Origin: Planococcus donghaensis MPA1U2
GTDB taxonomy: Bacteria > Bacillota > Bacilli > Bacillales_A > Planococcaceae
Direction: 5' to 3'
Length of the DNA stretch: 46,442 nt
Assembly: GCF_000189395.1 (NCBI RefSeq)
Contig: NZ_AEPB01000033.1
Coordinates: 1-46,442, forward strand
The position numbers were made by a program, and so were the translations under genes. Position 1 is the first letter of the stretch, and each line of letters opens with the position of its first letter. The notes beneath the pieces are model-generated. The model did no database searches and had not been told where the DNA came from. It was given only the letters and a program-made list of their open reading frames with translations. This document shows positions 9,361 to 17,224 of the stretch, one piece after another.

Positions 9361-9388
9361 AAAAAAAGCTTGAGAGCCTGCTTTTTTT
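9361..9388 (+). terminator. Possible terminator after gntR
   Basis: AAAAAAAGC (9361-9369) pairs with GCTTTTTTT (9380-9388) around a ten-base loop and ends in eight Ts. The stem is A/T-rich and weak, but it lies about 20 bases past the gntR stop. Confidence 0.5.
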
Positions 9389-9397
9389 TCGTAAATT

Positions 9398-9407
9398 TGA
9401 TATATCA
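9398..9407. promoter_or_regulatory. Putative GntR operator 3
   Basis: Third copy of the palindrome TGATATATCA, followed by a further overlapping dyad TGATATATCAGATATCA. A TATAAT (9425-9430) lies downstream, putting the operator around the -35 region of the transporter promoter. Confidence 0.6.
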
Positions 9408-9465
9408 GATATCAAAAGAAGTTTTATAATAATTAAGTTCAAGAAAATTAACCTTTTTTTGGAAA

Positions 9466-9479
9466 TGAAAGCGCTTTAT
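9466..9479. promoter_or_regulatory. Candidate CcpA cre site
   Basis: TGAAAGCGCTTTAT matches the cre consensus TGNAANCGNWNNCA at all but the last conserved positions and is near-palindromic. It lies downstream of the TATAAT and 140 bases before the transporter gene, a usual place for roadblock-type carbon catabolite repression. Confidence 0.55.
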
Positions 9480-9619
9480 AATATAAGAGATAACTTATCG
9501 AAAAAAAAGTAAGAAACAGAGCCAAGAACTAGTCAATGGGCTTAGTGGTGAGAAATAGAATTATATGGACCTTTATCTTCGTTTTTTAAATACTCTTAAT
9601 GCAAAAGGAGCTGAAAGAA

Positions 9620-10915
9620 ATGGAAATTCGTGAAGAAAATGTGGTATCAGCTAAAAAGTCCGTAATGCAAAGAATAATTACTGTTGTGAAAACTTATGGT
9701 CCTGCCATCGTAATGGTATTGACGATGATGGGAGCCGGAGATCTTGTTACTTCATCAGTAGCAGGTTCAACGTACGGTTATGCATTGATGTGGTTACTTG
9801 CTGGATCACTTTTAATCCGATATGTCATTTGTAATATCATGGGACGATTTCAAATGTACAATAACGAGGGAATGACAATTTTGGAAGGCTATTCACGGCT
9901 TCACAAATTTTTTCCATACTTTTTCGGAATAGCCTCTCTGGTTATTGGGCATTTAATTATCGCCCAGATGATAAAAGGATCTGGATTAGCCTTGGCTTGG
10001 ATGTTCGGCATTGGGGATGCATTTCTTTGGTCGATTGGCGTGGTTTTGATTAGTTTGCTGATTATGGGAAGAAACGCTTACCGTAACGTGGAAATGGTTA
10101 TGAAGATTCTATTGGGCGTATTAACAATTTGTTTTGTCGGTTTGGCGGTTTACAGTGGCCCTGATGTAGGTGGGATTCTGAGAGGTACCGTTGGATTTGC
10201 GCTGCCTGCTGAAGTTGGCACATACAGCGTTATTCTTGTCGCTCTTTCGCTAGTCGGGGCGGTAGCGGGTTCTTTAACAAATTTGATTTATCCTTATTTT
10301 CTGCAAGACAGAGGTTGGATCAAACCCGAGCACAAAAAAATTCAGCGGAAAGATTTGTTGTTCGGATTTGGATGTGCCATTGTTTTAAACTTGGCCATTT
10401 GGATTGTGGGGGCGGAAATTTTGCGTCCTAATGGCATTCAAGTAGAAAGTGTAGATGATATTTCACGCGCTTTGTCTTTATATATGGGGAACTTTGGATC
10501 TTGGATTTTCTACTTGGGCGTTTTCGGAATTTTATACAGCAGTGTAATCGGTACGGCAAACGGTTACGGGAAAGTAATTATGGATTGCTATTACAAAGTT
10601 ACAAATAGAATTTTGACAAAAGACCAGAAAATAGAAGGAGATCCAAAATTCAAATGGGTTAGTTTGTTTCTACTTATTTCCCCAATTATTTGGTCGATAC
10701 CAGGGGTTACAGGGTTTATTGCATTGACGTTGTTTACAAATGCATTGAACGTCATCGGCTTACCGGCGATTGCCATCGGGTTGCTAGTCATTTCAAACCA
10801 AAAGAAATATTTGGGCAAAAATACAAACAACTGGTTTGAGAATATCGTTCTAGCGTCAACGTCCTTGTTGGCTGTTTGGGGATCATATGAAATTTTGATG
10901 AGCTTTTTCTCTTAG
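9620..10915 (+). CDS. NRAMP-fold transporter without the metal-binding motifs
   Basis: Integral membrane protein of 431 residues with about 11 hydrophobic helices. The N-terminal helix aligns with helix 1 of MntH/NRAMP (GPA...GYALMW against GPA...GYQLLW in E. coli MntH), but the invariant DPGN metal site is GAGD (residues 38-41), and the helix 6 MPH motif is replaced by a GAVAGSLTN segment. A normal Mn2+/Fe2+ transporter is therefore unlikely. Standing at the end of a sugar-acid cluster behind a GntR operator and a cre box, it is probably the uptake system for the organic acid or a cation-coupled symporter; this is inference. ATG 9620 is chosen over 9599 because AAAGGAG (9604-9610) precedes only the former. 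Confidence 0.72.
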   Translation: MEIREENVVSAKKSVMQRIITVVKTYGPAIVMVLTMMGAGDLVTSSVAGSTYGYALMWLLAGSLLIRYVICNIMGRFQMYNNEGMTILEGYSRLHKFFPYFFGIASLVIGHLIIAQMIKGSGLALAWMFGIGDAFLWSIGVVLISLLIMGRNAYRNVEMVMKILLGVLTICFVGLAVYSGPDVGGILRGTVGFALPAEVGTYSVILVALSLVGAVAGSLTNLIYPYFLQDRGWIKPEHKKIQRKDLLFGFGCAIVLNLAIWIVGAEILRPNGIQVESVDDISRALSLYMGNFGSWIFYLGVFGILYSSVIGTANGYGKVIMDCYYKVTNRILTKDQKIEGDPKFKWVSLFLLISPIIWSIPGVTGFIALTLFTNALNVIGLPAIAIGLLVISNQKKYLGKNTNNWFENIVLASTSLLAVWGSYEILMSFFS

Positions 10916-11040
10916 GCTAATACCTTAGGGGGAGCAAGTTGCTGTACCAGCAAAAATTGCGTTAGCAGTTGGAGAGTACAACATTTTTTATCCTATATAA
11001 ATTCGAAAAAAAGTTAGAATATTCAGATATACAAAACTAA

Positions 11041-11070
11041 CCAACCACCAAATTTTTGGTGGTTGGTTTT
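11041..11070 (+). terminator. Rho-independent terminator after the transporter gene
   Basis: CCAACCACCAA (11041-11051) and TTGGTGGTTGG (11056-11066) form a perfect 11-bp stem with a four-base loop, followed by TTTTTAT. Confidence 0.9.
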
Positions 11071-11124
11071 TATATTTTTATTGAAATGCCAACATCTAAA
11101 TAAAAATGAAAATTCCGAAAACAG

Positions 11125-11140
11125 TGTAAAGTATTTTACA
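11125..11140. promoter_or_regulatory. Putative Crp/Fnr-family operator of the peptidase operon
   Basis: TGTAAAGTATTTTACA is an inverted repeat TGTAAA-N4-TTTACA, the spacing typical of Fnr-type sites. With TATAGT at 11162-11167 as -10, transcription would start near 11173-11174, which places the operator centre at about -41.5, the class II activation position. An identical half-site pair occurs at 26577-26592 beside the Crp/Fnr gene. Confidence 0.62.
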
Positions 11141-11198
11141 TATTATTTTTAAAAACTTATTTATAGTTAGAGTAATCAAAAAAAAGGTGAGGAAGCTG

Positions 11199-12560
11199 AT
11201 GAGTAAACCCCATATATCATGGTTATCTAAATACATTCAATTTGATACGACTGCAGGTGCAGGGAACGAAGAGAAAGCTTTACTGTTTATGAAGAGCTTG
11301 GCTGAGCGTCATCATTTATATACTTTGTATCTTCGCACAGCTGAAAACAAAGGGAACTTAGTCATCGCGTTGAGAGAAAAGGATTTGTTTCCGCTGTTAA
11401 AAGATCATCCTGTCTCTTCTGAAACATGGTCAAAGCCGCCGATTGTCCTTCTTTCACATGTCGATGTCGTTGGAGCAAATCCAACAGATTGGGAACAGCC
11501 ACCATTTTCTGGAGCGGTAGTGGACGATGAAATTTGGGGTAGAGGGGCCATTGATGCCAAACAAATTGGCATGACACATTTAATGACAATGATCGAACTT
11601 CAAACTCAGCAAATCAATTGCCCAATCTTACAATTGATCACCTGCGAAGAAGAAACCGGAAGTGAGTTCGGCTTGAAAGCGTTTCTTAAACAATATCCCA
11701 CACTTTGGAAGGATGCCTTAATTTTAAACGAAGGCGGTGGCTTTCCAATTGAAGTAGAAGGTCGTTCTTTTTACTTAATGGAAACAGGGCAAAAAGGTAA
11801 CACTTCCTTTACTGTTACAACTTCCGCAGTGGTAAGTCCTAATCCCTACATGCCAACAAATGATGCTGCTTTAAAAGCATTTAGAATTAGTAAAGCCATT
11901 ACTGACTTTGGTTTAGAGAATGAGCAACTGTCACCTTCCGTACACGATATGTTCTCACAAATAGCAAAAAGTTTAAATGATCAATCCTTAAATAAAGACT
12001 GGCAACAGCTAATCGCTAGATTCCCCAAAAAATATCAACGATTTTTTTCCGCATTAACAAAATCAACCATGACTGTGACGAGCATTCAAGGAGGAAAAGC
12101 GAGAAAAGACATGAATGGCCAATTTCGTTTAACTGTTGATTCAAGGCACTTACCCAATACAGACGCTACTGTTATTAAAAAAGCCGTCGAAGATACGATC
12201 AAGCAAATAGATTCCGCAGCCGAAATTGAATGGCATTCACCTTTTTTCGGCTACGATCAAACAATCGATCCAACGCTCCATCTAATCATAGAAGACCGTT
12301 TAAAAGAAAGCTTTCCAGAAGCAAAAACCGTACCGTTTATGACCATTGGCAGCAATGACGGACGATATTTTCAACAAGCAGGTGCAAAAATTGTTGGCTA
12401 TTGCACTATGTTGCCGCATATGACTTTCGATAAAGTATTGCCACTTGTCCACGGAGTTAACGAAAGAATTTCCATTAAAGATTATGAATTTGGCATCACT
12501 CAACTAACGGCAATACTCAAACGCTTAAATGAGACTAGTAATTTAGGAGGGAATGTATGA
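11199..12560 (+). CDS. M20-family metallopeptidase/deacylase (first copy)
   Basis: 453-residue zinc hydrolase of the ArgE/DapE/PepV family that cleaves dipeptides or N-acyl amino acids in the cytosol. Zinc-site motifs seen: LLSHVDVVG, GRGAIDAKQ with the bridging aspartate, the catalytic pair in TCEEETGSE, LNEGGG and a C-terminal histidine in LVHGVNERI. ATG 11199 is preferred over GTG 11187 because the ribosome binding site AAAGGTGAGG lies between them. First gene of a long operon of peptidases and a dipeptide ABC importer; its stop overlaps the next start (ATGA). Homologous to the M20 protein encoded at 13766. Exact substrate unknown. Confidence 0.87.
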   Translation: MSKPHISWLSKYIQFDTTAGAGNEEKALLFMKSLAERHHLYTLYLRTAENKGNLVIALREKDLFPLLKDHPVSSETWSKPPIVLLSHVDVVGANPTDWEQPPFSGAVVDDEIWGRGAIDAKQIGMTHLMTMIELQTQQINCPILQLITCEEETGSEFGLKAFLKQYPTLWKDALILNEGGGFPIEVEGRSFYLMETGQKGNTSFTVTTSAVVSPNPYMPTNDAALKAFRISKAITDFGLENEQLSPSVHDMFSQIAKSLNDQSLNKDWQQLIARFPKKYQRFFSALTKSTMTVTSIQGGKARKDMNGQFRLTVDSRHLPNTDATVIKKAVEDTIKQIDSAAEIEWHSPFFGYDQTIDPTLHLIIEDRLKESFPEAKTVPFMTIGSNDGRYFQQAGAKIVGYCTMLPHMTFDKVLPLVHGVNERISIKDYEFGITQLTAILKRLNETSNLGGNV

Positions 12561-13753
12561 GAGGTAGCGATTTCAAAATAGTGAAAGAAAAAGTAGATCA
12601 AGCCGTTTCTTTAATGGTCGAAAAAAATATAGACACGTGGCTTATCTTAACAAGAGAAGGATCAGATCCTGCAATGCCGCTTTTAGTCGGTGTTCGGTCT
12701 GTTCATCAAGCTGCAATTTTCATCAGAAAATCGGGGGATCACATCGTCATAGCTTCTAAAAGCGATACTGGAAGTTATCAAGATACAGGATTATTTCAAA
12801 AAGTTCGAACGTATGAGGATTCTATAGAAGAAACATTTATGGCCGCATGGAATGAGATGGATATTCAACATCTCGCATTAAATATTTCTGAACAAGATCA
12901 CTTATGTGATGGACTGACTTATGGCTTGTATTGCTGGCTACAAGAAACAGTTGGCGCAGAAGCGTTAAATGCAGTAGAGCAGTCTAGTGAAGAACTGCTG
13001 GGAGAACTAAGAAGTGTAAAAACGAAAGCAGAAATTCAAACCCTTAAAGCAGCTATTCAAGTAACAACCGATATTTTTGAAACGGTTCATTTAAAGTTAA
13101 TACCTTACTTAACAGAGCAGGAAATTGGCGAACTGTTTGTAAAAGAGATGAGGGCAAGAGGTGTTAGTTCGGGTCTGGGGTCAGCCTTTGATCCACCATT
13201 GGTTTGTGCCGTCAGACATGGCTTAGCACACCGAAAACCAAGCGACAAAACGGTCGAACCGGGTGATATTGTCATCATTGATTTTAGTTTAAAGTATCAA
13301 GATTATGTATCAGATATTGCTCGTACGTTTTATTTTCTTAAAAATGGAGAAACTGAGCCGCCAGAAGATGTGAAAGCAGCATTTAAAGCAAGTTACGATG
13401 CCATTACGGCCGTTATTGATCAATTGGCGGTGGGTAAAAAAGGCTATGAATTGGATTTAGTAGGAAGAAAAGTTATTGAAAAAGCAGGTTATCCAACAAT
13501 TCGTCATTCTGTGGGCCATCAAATTGGGAGAGCTACTCATGACGGCGGAACGATTCTAGGACCTCGACGTGAACCGCCAAGAAAAGCAGTAGAAGGCGTA
13601 ATCCGAGAGCATGAAGTATATGCGATTGAGCCCACTGTCATTCAAGATGATGGTTTGCCTTGCATGATTGTAGAAGAAAATGTGTTGGTTACGGTCGAAG
13701 GTGCTCAAGTTCTTAGTAAAAGACAGCAAAAACTATTACTAGTGAAATCGTGA
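12557..13753 (+). CDS. M24-family metallopeptidase (Xaa-Pro dipeptidase/creatinase-like, first copy)
   Basis: 398 residues with an N-terminal creatinase-type domain and a C-terminal pita-bread domain. All five metal ligands are visible in order: IIDFS, YVSDIARTF, the histidine in HSVGHQIG, AIEPTV and VEENVLV. The glutamine after GH and the DGG that follows differ from standard prolidases (GHGIG), so a substrate other than plain Xaa-Pro dipeptides is possible; ectoine hydrolase and creatinase belong to the same fold. Overlaps the upstream M20 gene by four bases, indicating translational coupling. Paralogous to the protein encoded at 15060. Confidence 0.85.
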   Translation: MRGSDFKIVKEKVDQAVSLMVEKNIDTWLILTREGSDPAMPLLVGVRSVHQAAIFIRKSGDHIVIASKSDTGSYQDTGLFQKVRTYEDSIEETFMAAWNEMDIQHLALNISEQDHLCDGLTYGLYCWLQETVGAEALNAVEQSSEELLGELRSVKTKAEIQTLKAAIQVTTDIFETVHLKLIPYLTEQEIGELFVKEMRARGVSSGLGSAFDPPLVCAVRHGLAHRKPSDKTVEPGDIVIIDFSLKYQDYVSDIARTFYFLKNGETEPPEDVKAAFKASYDAITAVIDQLAVGKKGYELDLVGRKVIEKAGYPTIRHSVGHQIGRATHDGGTILGPRREPPRKAVEGVIREHEVYAIEPTVIQDDGLPCMIVEENVLVTVEGAQVLSKRQQKLLLVKS

Positions 13754-13765
13754 ACGGGGGATATC

Positions 13766-15109
13766 ATGGACAGTTTAGTTAAAAAAAGAGTTCACCGGCT
13801 CTTAACAGAGTTAATTCGAGCAGATACAAGCAATGAATTGGCAAATGAAATCGAAGCTGCAGAGATTTTACAAGTGTTTTTTGCAGAATATGATATCCAT
13901 ACTGAAATTCTTTACAGCCCTCACGGTAGAGCAAATTTAATTGCCGTTTTAGATGGAGATTCTAGTACCGATCCCATTGTCTTACTATCTCATTTAGATG
14001 TTGTTGGACCGGGAGAAAAAGACTGGGTGCATCCTCCTTTTAGCGGGAAAGTCGAAGATGGCGTGCTGTGGGGAAGAGGGGCTCTTGATACTAAACAGCT
14101 AACAGCCATGCATGCAGGCGTCATGGTCGAGTTGAAAAAACAAGCTCAAGCTAACGGTTTACGGCAAAATGTAATCTTCTTAGCAACGGCAGACGAAGAA
14201 AATGGCAGTGCTGAAGGTATGGGGTTTTTAGTAAATGAGATTCCGCATTGCTTCAAAAATGCCACGATTTTTTCAGAAGGTGGAGGGTTTACCTCACAAG
14301 TAGGAGCGCAGCGCTATATGTTTGTAGCGGCTGGTGAAAAAGGGACGGCTACAGTTAAAGTCAAAGCGAATGGTGAGGGAGGACATGCAGGTGCACCCCC
14401 TTCGGATCAAGCATTGCTTCATTTACTCGCAAGCTTAACAAATATTTTGCAAAAGACATTTAACCCGCCCCAATATCCAATTTTATCTAATTATATAGAA
14501 CATTTAGAAGCGGTATTAACGAAAGAAGAACATACCGATGAAAACGAGATTTTTCTATTTCAAATGAGAGATTACATGATGTTTCCAACGGTCACTGTTC
14601 AAAACGTCAATGTAGGCAATCAAATCAATGTCATACCTTATTACGCTGAAGCAGAAATCGAAATCAGAGTTTTACCGATGACAACTGAGCAAGAACTAAA
14701 ACAACAACTTAGCACGGTACTCGATTCGAAATCCGTTAGCTGGGAATTGCTTTCTTTCCAACAAGGTTACGAAAGTAATATTGACAGTTCTGCACTAAGT
14801 GAATTAGAAAAACACAGTGCCAATATGAACTACCCGTTAAAAGTTCTACCATTTACGGCTCTTGGAAAAACTGATGGTCGTTTTATCGGTCAACTGGCAA
14901 AAGATATTTACGGGATTTCACCAGTGAAAATCCCATTTATCGAAGTTTTAAAGCGAGTCCATAAAGAAAATGAGCGAATTGAATTAGATTCTTTCGATTA
15001 TGGTCTCGAATTGTTGTGGGAAACCATTGTTCCGATGGCTCAAAAAAGGGGGGATGAAATTGTCGTTACAAAAAGAGAAAGTCGACCAAGCAATTTCGTA
15101 TCTGAATGA
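13766..15109 (+). CDS. M20-family metallopeptidase/deacylase (second copy)
   Basis: 447 residues, same architecture as the protein encoded at 11199: LLSHLDVVG, DWVHPPFSG, GRGALDTKQ, catalytic ADEENGSAEG, SEGGGF and a late histidine in RVHKENERI. The dimerisation (lid) insert holds GGHAGAPP, the classic M20 segment, which the first copy lacks (it has SPNPYMPT there), so the two copies probably prefer different substrates. GGGGGAT precedes the ATG. The 3' end overlaps the start of the second M24 gene by 50 bases. Cytosolic hydrolysis of an imported dipeptide or acylated amino acid is inferred. Confidence 0.87.
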   Translation: MDSLVKKRVHRLLTELIRADTSNELANEIEAAEILQVFFAEYDIHTEILYSPHGRANLIAVLDGDSSTDPIVLLSHLDVVGPGEKDWVHPPFSGKVEDGVLWGRGALDTKQLTAMHAGVMVELKKQAQANGLRQNVIFLATADEENGSAEGMGFLVNEIPHCFKNATIFSEGGGFTSQVGAQRYMFVAAGEKGTATVKVKANGEGGHAGAPPSDQALLHLLASLTNILQKTFNPPQYPILSNYIEHLEAVLTKEEHTDENEIFLFQMRDYMMFPTVTVQNVNVGNQINVIPYYAEAEIEIRVLPMTTEQELKQQLSTVLDSKSVSWELLSFQQGYESNIDSSALSELEKHSANMNYPLKVLPFTALGKTDGRFIGQLAKDIYGISPVKIPFIEVLKRVHKENERIELDSFDYGLELLWETIVPMAQKRGDEIVVTKRESRPSNFVSE

Positions 15110-16241
15110 AGGGTTTGCAGATGCATGGCTAATTTATGCAAGTGAAAGCAGTGATCCTTGTTTACCGCTAGTTCCAGGAGTAGCAACAGTCGGTCCAGGT
15201 ATTTTCTTGTTTACTGCAGACCAAGGCAGTTATGCCATATGCAGCTCTATCGATGCACAAGATATTGAAGAAAGTGGGGTTTTTAATCAAGTCATCAAAC
15301 ATCCTGGCAGCTTAGAAGAAAGCTTGCAAGAATTAATGAATGAGTTGGCTTTGAAGAAAGTTGCGTTAAATTATTCTGTAGAAGAACCGTTAGCAGATGG
15401 ATTGACTACAGGGAGATATCGTTGGTTGATCAAGGTTTTTGAAAAGTTAGATCCACTTGAATTGGTGTCATCCGAACCGTTCTTAACAAAACTTCGCAGC
15501 ATCAAATCAGCAACAGAATTGCAAAACATTCAGCAGGCAGTTGATGACACGATTGACATTTATGATGCTGTCTTTGCAAAGTTGAAACCTGGATTAACAG
15601 AGAAACAAGCAGGTGACTTGTTTGTCGCAGAAATGTTAAAGCGAGATTTAGTCAATGGAATTGATCGAACACCGTCCAGACCGATTGTGATGAAGAATAA
15701 TATTGCGCATCGTCCGCCGAGTGATTCGGTGATTGAACCAGGCGACCTCGTGATTTTTGACTTTAGTACAGTATTTAATGGATATGTTTCGGATATTGCG
15801 CGAACGGTTTACTTTTTAAAAGAAGGAGAAACAGAGGCTCCTCAACGGATAAGGGATACATTTGAAACCATATATGAAGCCATAAGCAAATGCAAAGAGG
15901 CAATGAACCCGGGAAAACAAGGTGTAGAAATTGATGCAATAGCAAGGAATTTGTATATCGAGCGATCGTATCCAGAGATTTCACATGCGACTGGTCATCA
16001 AATTGGACAAGATGTCCATGATGGTGGGGTGCTACTCGGTCCTGCTTGGAAGCGGTACGGCTCATCTCCTTATGGGGAGCTTGAAGCAGGCATGGTTTTT
16101 ACAATAGAGCCGACTATTTTTATGGAAGATGGTATTCATTTTATCGTTGAAGAAAATGTGGTTATCACAGACAACGGAGCGGAATGGCTCAGTCGGAGAC
16201 AAGATCAGTTAATCTCCATACCATGGAGGCGAGGATCATGA
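15060..16241 (+). CDS. M24-family metallopeptidase (Xaa-Pro dipeptidase/creatinase-like, second copy)
   Basis: About 393 residues. Ligand motifs: IFDFSTVF, YVSDIARTV, the histidine in HATGHQIG, TIEPTI and VEENVVIT. Start choice: the Shine-Dalgarno AAGGGGGG (15046-15053) touches the ATG at 15054 but is six bases from TTG 15060, so TTG is preferred; the protein then begins MSLQKEKVDQAI, aligning with KEKVDQAV near the start of the first M24 copy. It overlaps the upstream M20 gene by 50 bases and shares ATGA with the permease gene. The protein keeps the same unusual GHQIG...HDGG string as its paralogue, so the pair forms a subfamily apart from prolidase. Confidence 0.83.
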   Translation: MSLQKEKVDQAISYLNEGFADAWLIYASESSDPCLPLVPGVATVGPGIFLFTADQGSYAICSSIDAQDIEESGVFNQVIKHPGSLEESLQELMNELALKKVALNYSVEEPLADGLTTGRYRWLIKVFEKLDPLELVSSEPFLTKLRSIKSATELQNIQQAVDDTIDIYDAVFAKLKPGLTEKQAGDLFVAEMLKRDLVNGIDRTPSRPIVMKNNIAHRPPSDSVIEPGDLVIFDFSTVFNGYVSDIARTVYFLKEGETEAPQRIRDTFETIYEAISKCKEAMNPGKQGVEIDAIARNLYIERSYPEISHATGHQIGQDVHDGGVLLGPAWKRYGSSPYGELEAGMVFTIEPTIFMEDGIHFIVEENVVITDNGAEWLSRRQDQLISIPWRRGS

Positions 16242-17197
16242 AGAAATACATTATAAAACGCTTAATCCAATCGATTCCTATCCTACTTGGTATCACGATT
16301 ATGACATTTGCCATTATGCAATTGGCTCCCGGAAATCCAATGGAAACAATGATTAATCCAAAAATCTCTCCGGAAGAAATGCAAAAAATGAGAGATAGCA
16401 TGGGATTAAATGAACCCATTCATATTCAATATTTCAATTGGATAAAAGAAGTGGTGCAAGGTAATTTGGGGTACACCGTAAAAACAGGTCAGCCGGTTAG
16501 TGAGTTGATATTAGAAAGATTGCCAGCCACTTTACTGTTAACAGGAAGCGCATTTGTCATGGCTTTTGTTATCGGAATTCCGTTGGGCGTTTATTCTGCT
16601 ACTCACCGTTATAAAGCAGGCGACTACTTGTTGACTGTATTTTCATTTATCGGAATTTCGATTCCTTCGTTTTTCCTTGGCTTAGGATTGATCTTCATCT
16701 TTGCCTTGAAACTAGGATGGCTACCGACCTCTGGAATGTTGACGATAGGAGCTGATTATACAGGTTTTGCGCTAGCAGGCGATTATTTGAAACACGTCAT
16801 CATGCCAGCTACGGTTTTAGCCCTTCCAACAATTGCTGTTGTTATGAGATTTACAAGGTCCAGCATGTTAGAAGTGCTAAATCAAGATTATATTCGAACA
16901 GCAAATGCAAAAGGCTTGGATAAAAACAAAGTCAACTTGAAGCATGCTTTGAGAAATGCATTAATCCCGGTCATTACAATTTTTGGTCTTTCCATCCCGT
17001 TTCTTTTTGGCGGGGCATATATCACTGAATATATTTTCAACTGGCCAGGAATGGGCAGTCTAGGCATCCAAAGTATTGTAGCCCGTGAATACCCTGTCAT
17101 TATGGCCTTGAATCTCTTTACCTCGGTTTTAGTTATGTCAGGAAATTTGATAGCTGACATTATGTATGCGTGGGCAGATCCGCGAATCCGATATTAA
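16238..17197 (+). CDS. Dipeptide-type ABC transporter permease (DppB/OppB)
   Basis: 319-residue inner-membrane permease with six helices. It has the short N-terminal leader and helix typical of DppB (KKYIIKRLIQSIPILLGITI) and the EAA loop with RTANAKGLDKNKV...HALRNALIPVIT that docks the ATPase. ATG 16238 overlaps the stop of the upstream gene and follows GGAGGCGAGG; an earlier in-frame ATG at 16184 lies inside the M24 gene and lacks a site. Forms the translocation channel with the permease encoded next. Confidence 0.92.
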   Translation: MKKYIIKRLIQSIPILLGITIMTFAIMQLAPGNPMETMINPKISPEEMQKMRDSMGLNEPIHIQYFNWIKEVVQGNLGYTVKTGQPVSELILERLPATLLLTGSAFVMAFVIGIPLGVYSATHRYKAGDYLLTVFSFIGISIPSFFLGLGLIFIFALKLGWLPTSGMLTIGADYTGFALAGDYLKHVIMPATVLALPTIAVVMRFTRSSMLEVLNQDYIRTANAKGLDKNKVNLKHALRNALIPVITIFGLSIPFLFGGAYITEYIFNWPGMGSLGIQSIVAREYPVIMALNLFTSVLVMSGNLIADIMYAWADPRIRY

Positions 17198-17224
17198 AAA
17201 AGAGATACAGAGGGGAGGGATAGG

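Larger units (their letters stand above)
10916..11198 (+). promoter_or_regulatory. Intergenic region: terminator, Crp/Fnr-type operator and promoter
   Basis: Between the transporter and the peptidase operon. It holds a small TTGCTG/CAGCAA hairpin (10939-10953), a strong terminator (11041-11070), the inverted repeat TGTAAA-N4-TTTACA (11125-11140) and a -10-like TATAGT (11162-11167) with no -35 hexamer, as expected of an activator-dependent promoter. Confidence 0.6.

Noticed and set aside
9599-9619. Upstream ATG for the NRAMP-like gene
   Set aside because: No ribosome binding site before it; AAAGGAG lies inside and serves ATG 9620.
15000-15059. GTG/ATG starts upstream of 15060 for the second M24 gene
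   Set aside because: The ATG at 15054 touches its Shine-Dalgarno sequence and the earlier start lies deeper in the M20 gene.
12557-16241. Assignment of the two M24 proteins as ectoine hydrolase (DoeA) or creatinase
   Set aside because: Length and fold fit, but the other doe genes are not here, and nothing in the sequence points to creatine or ectoine; kept as general M24.
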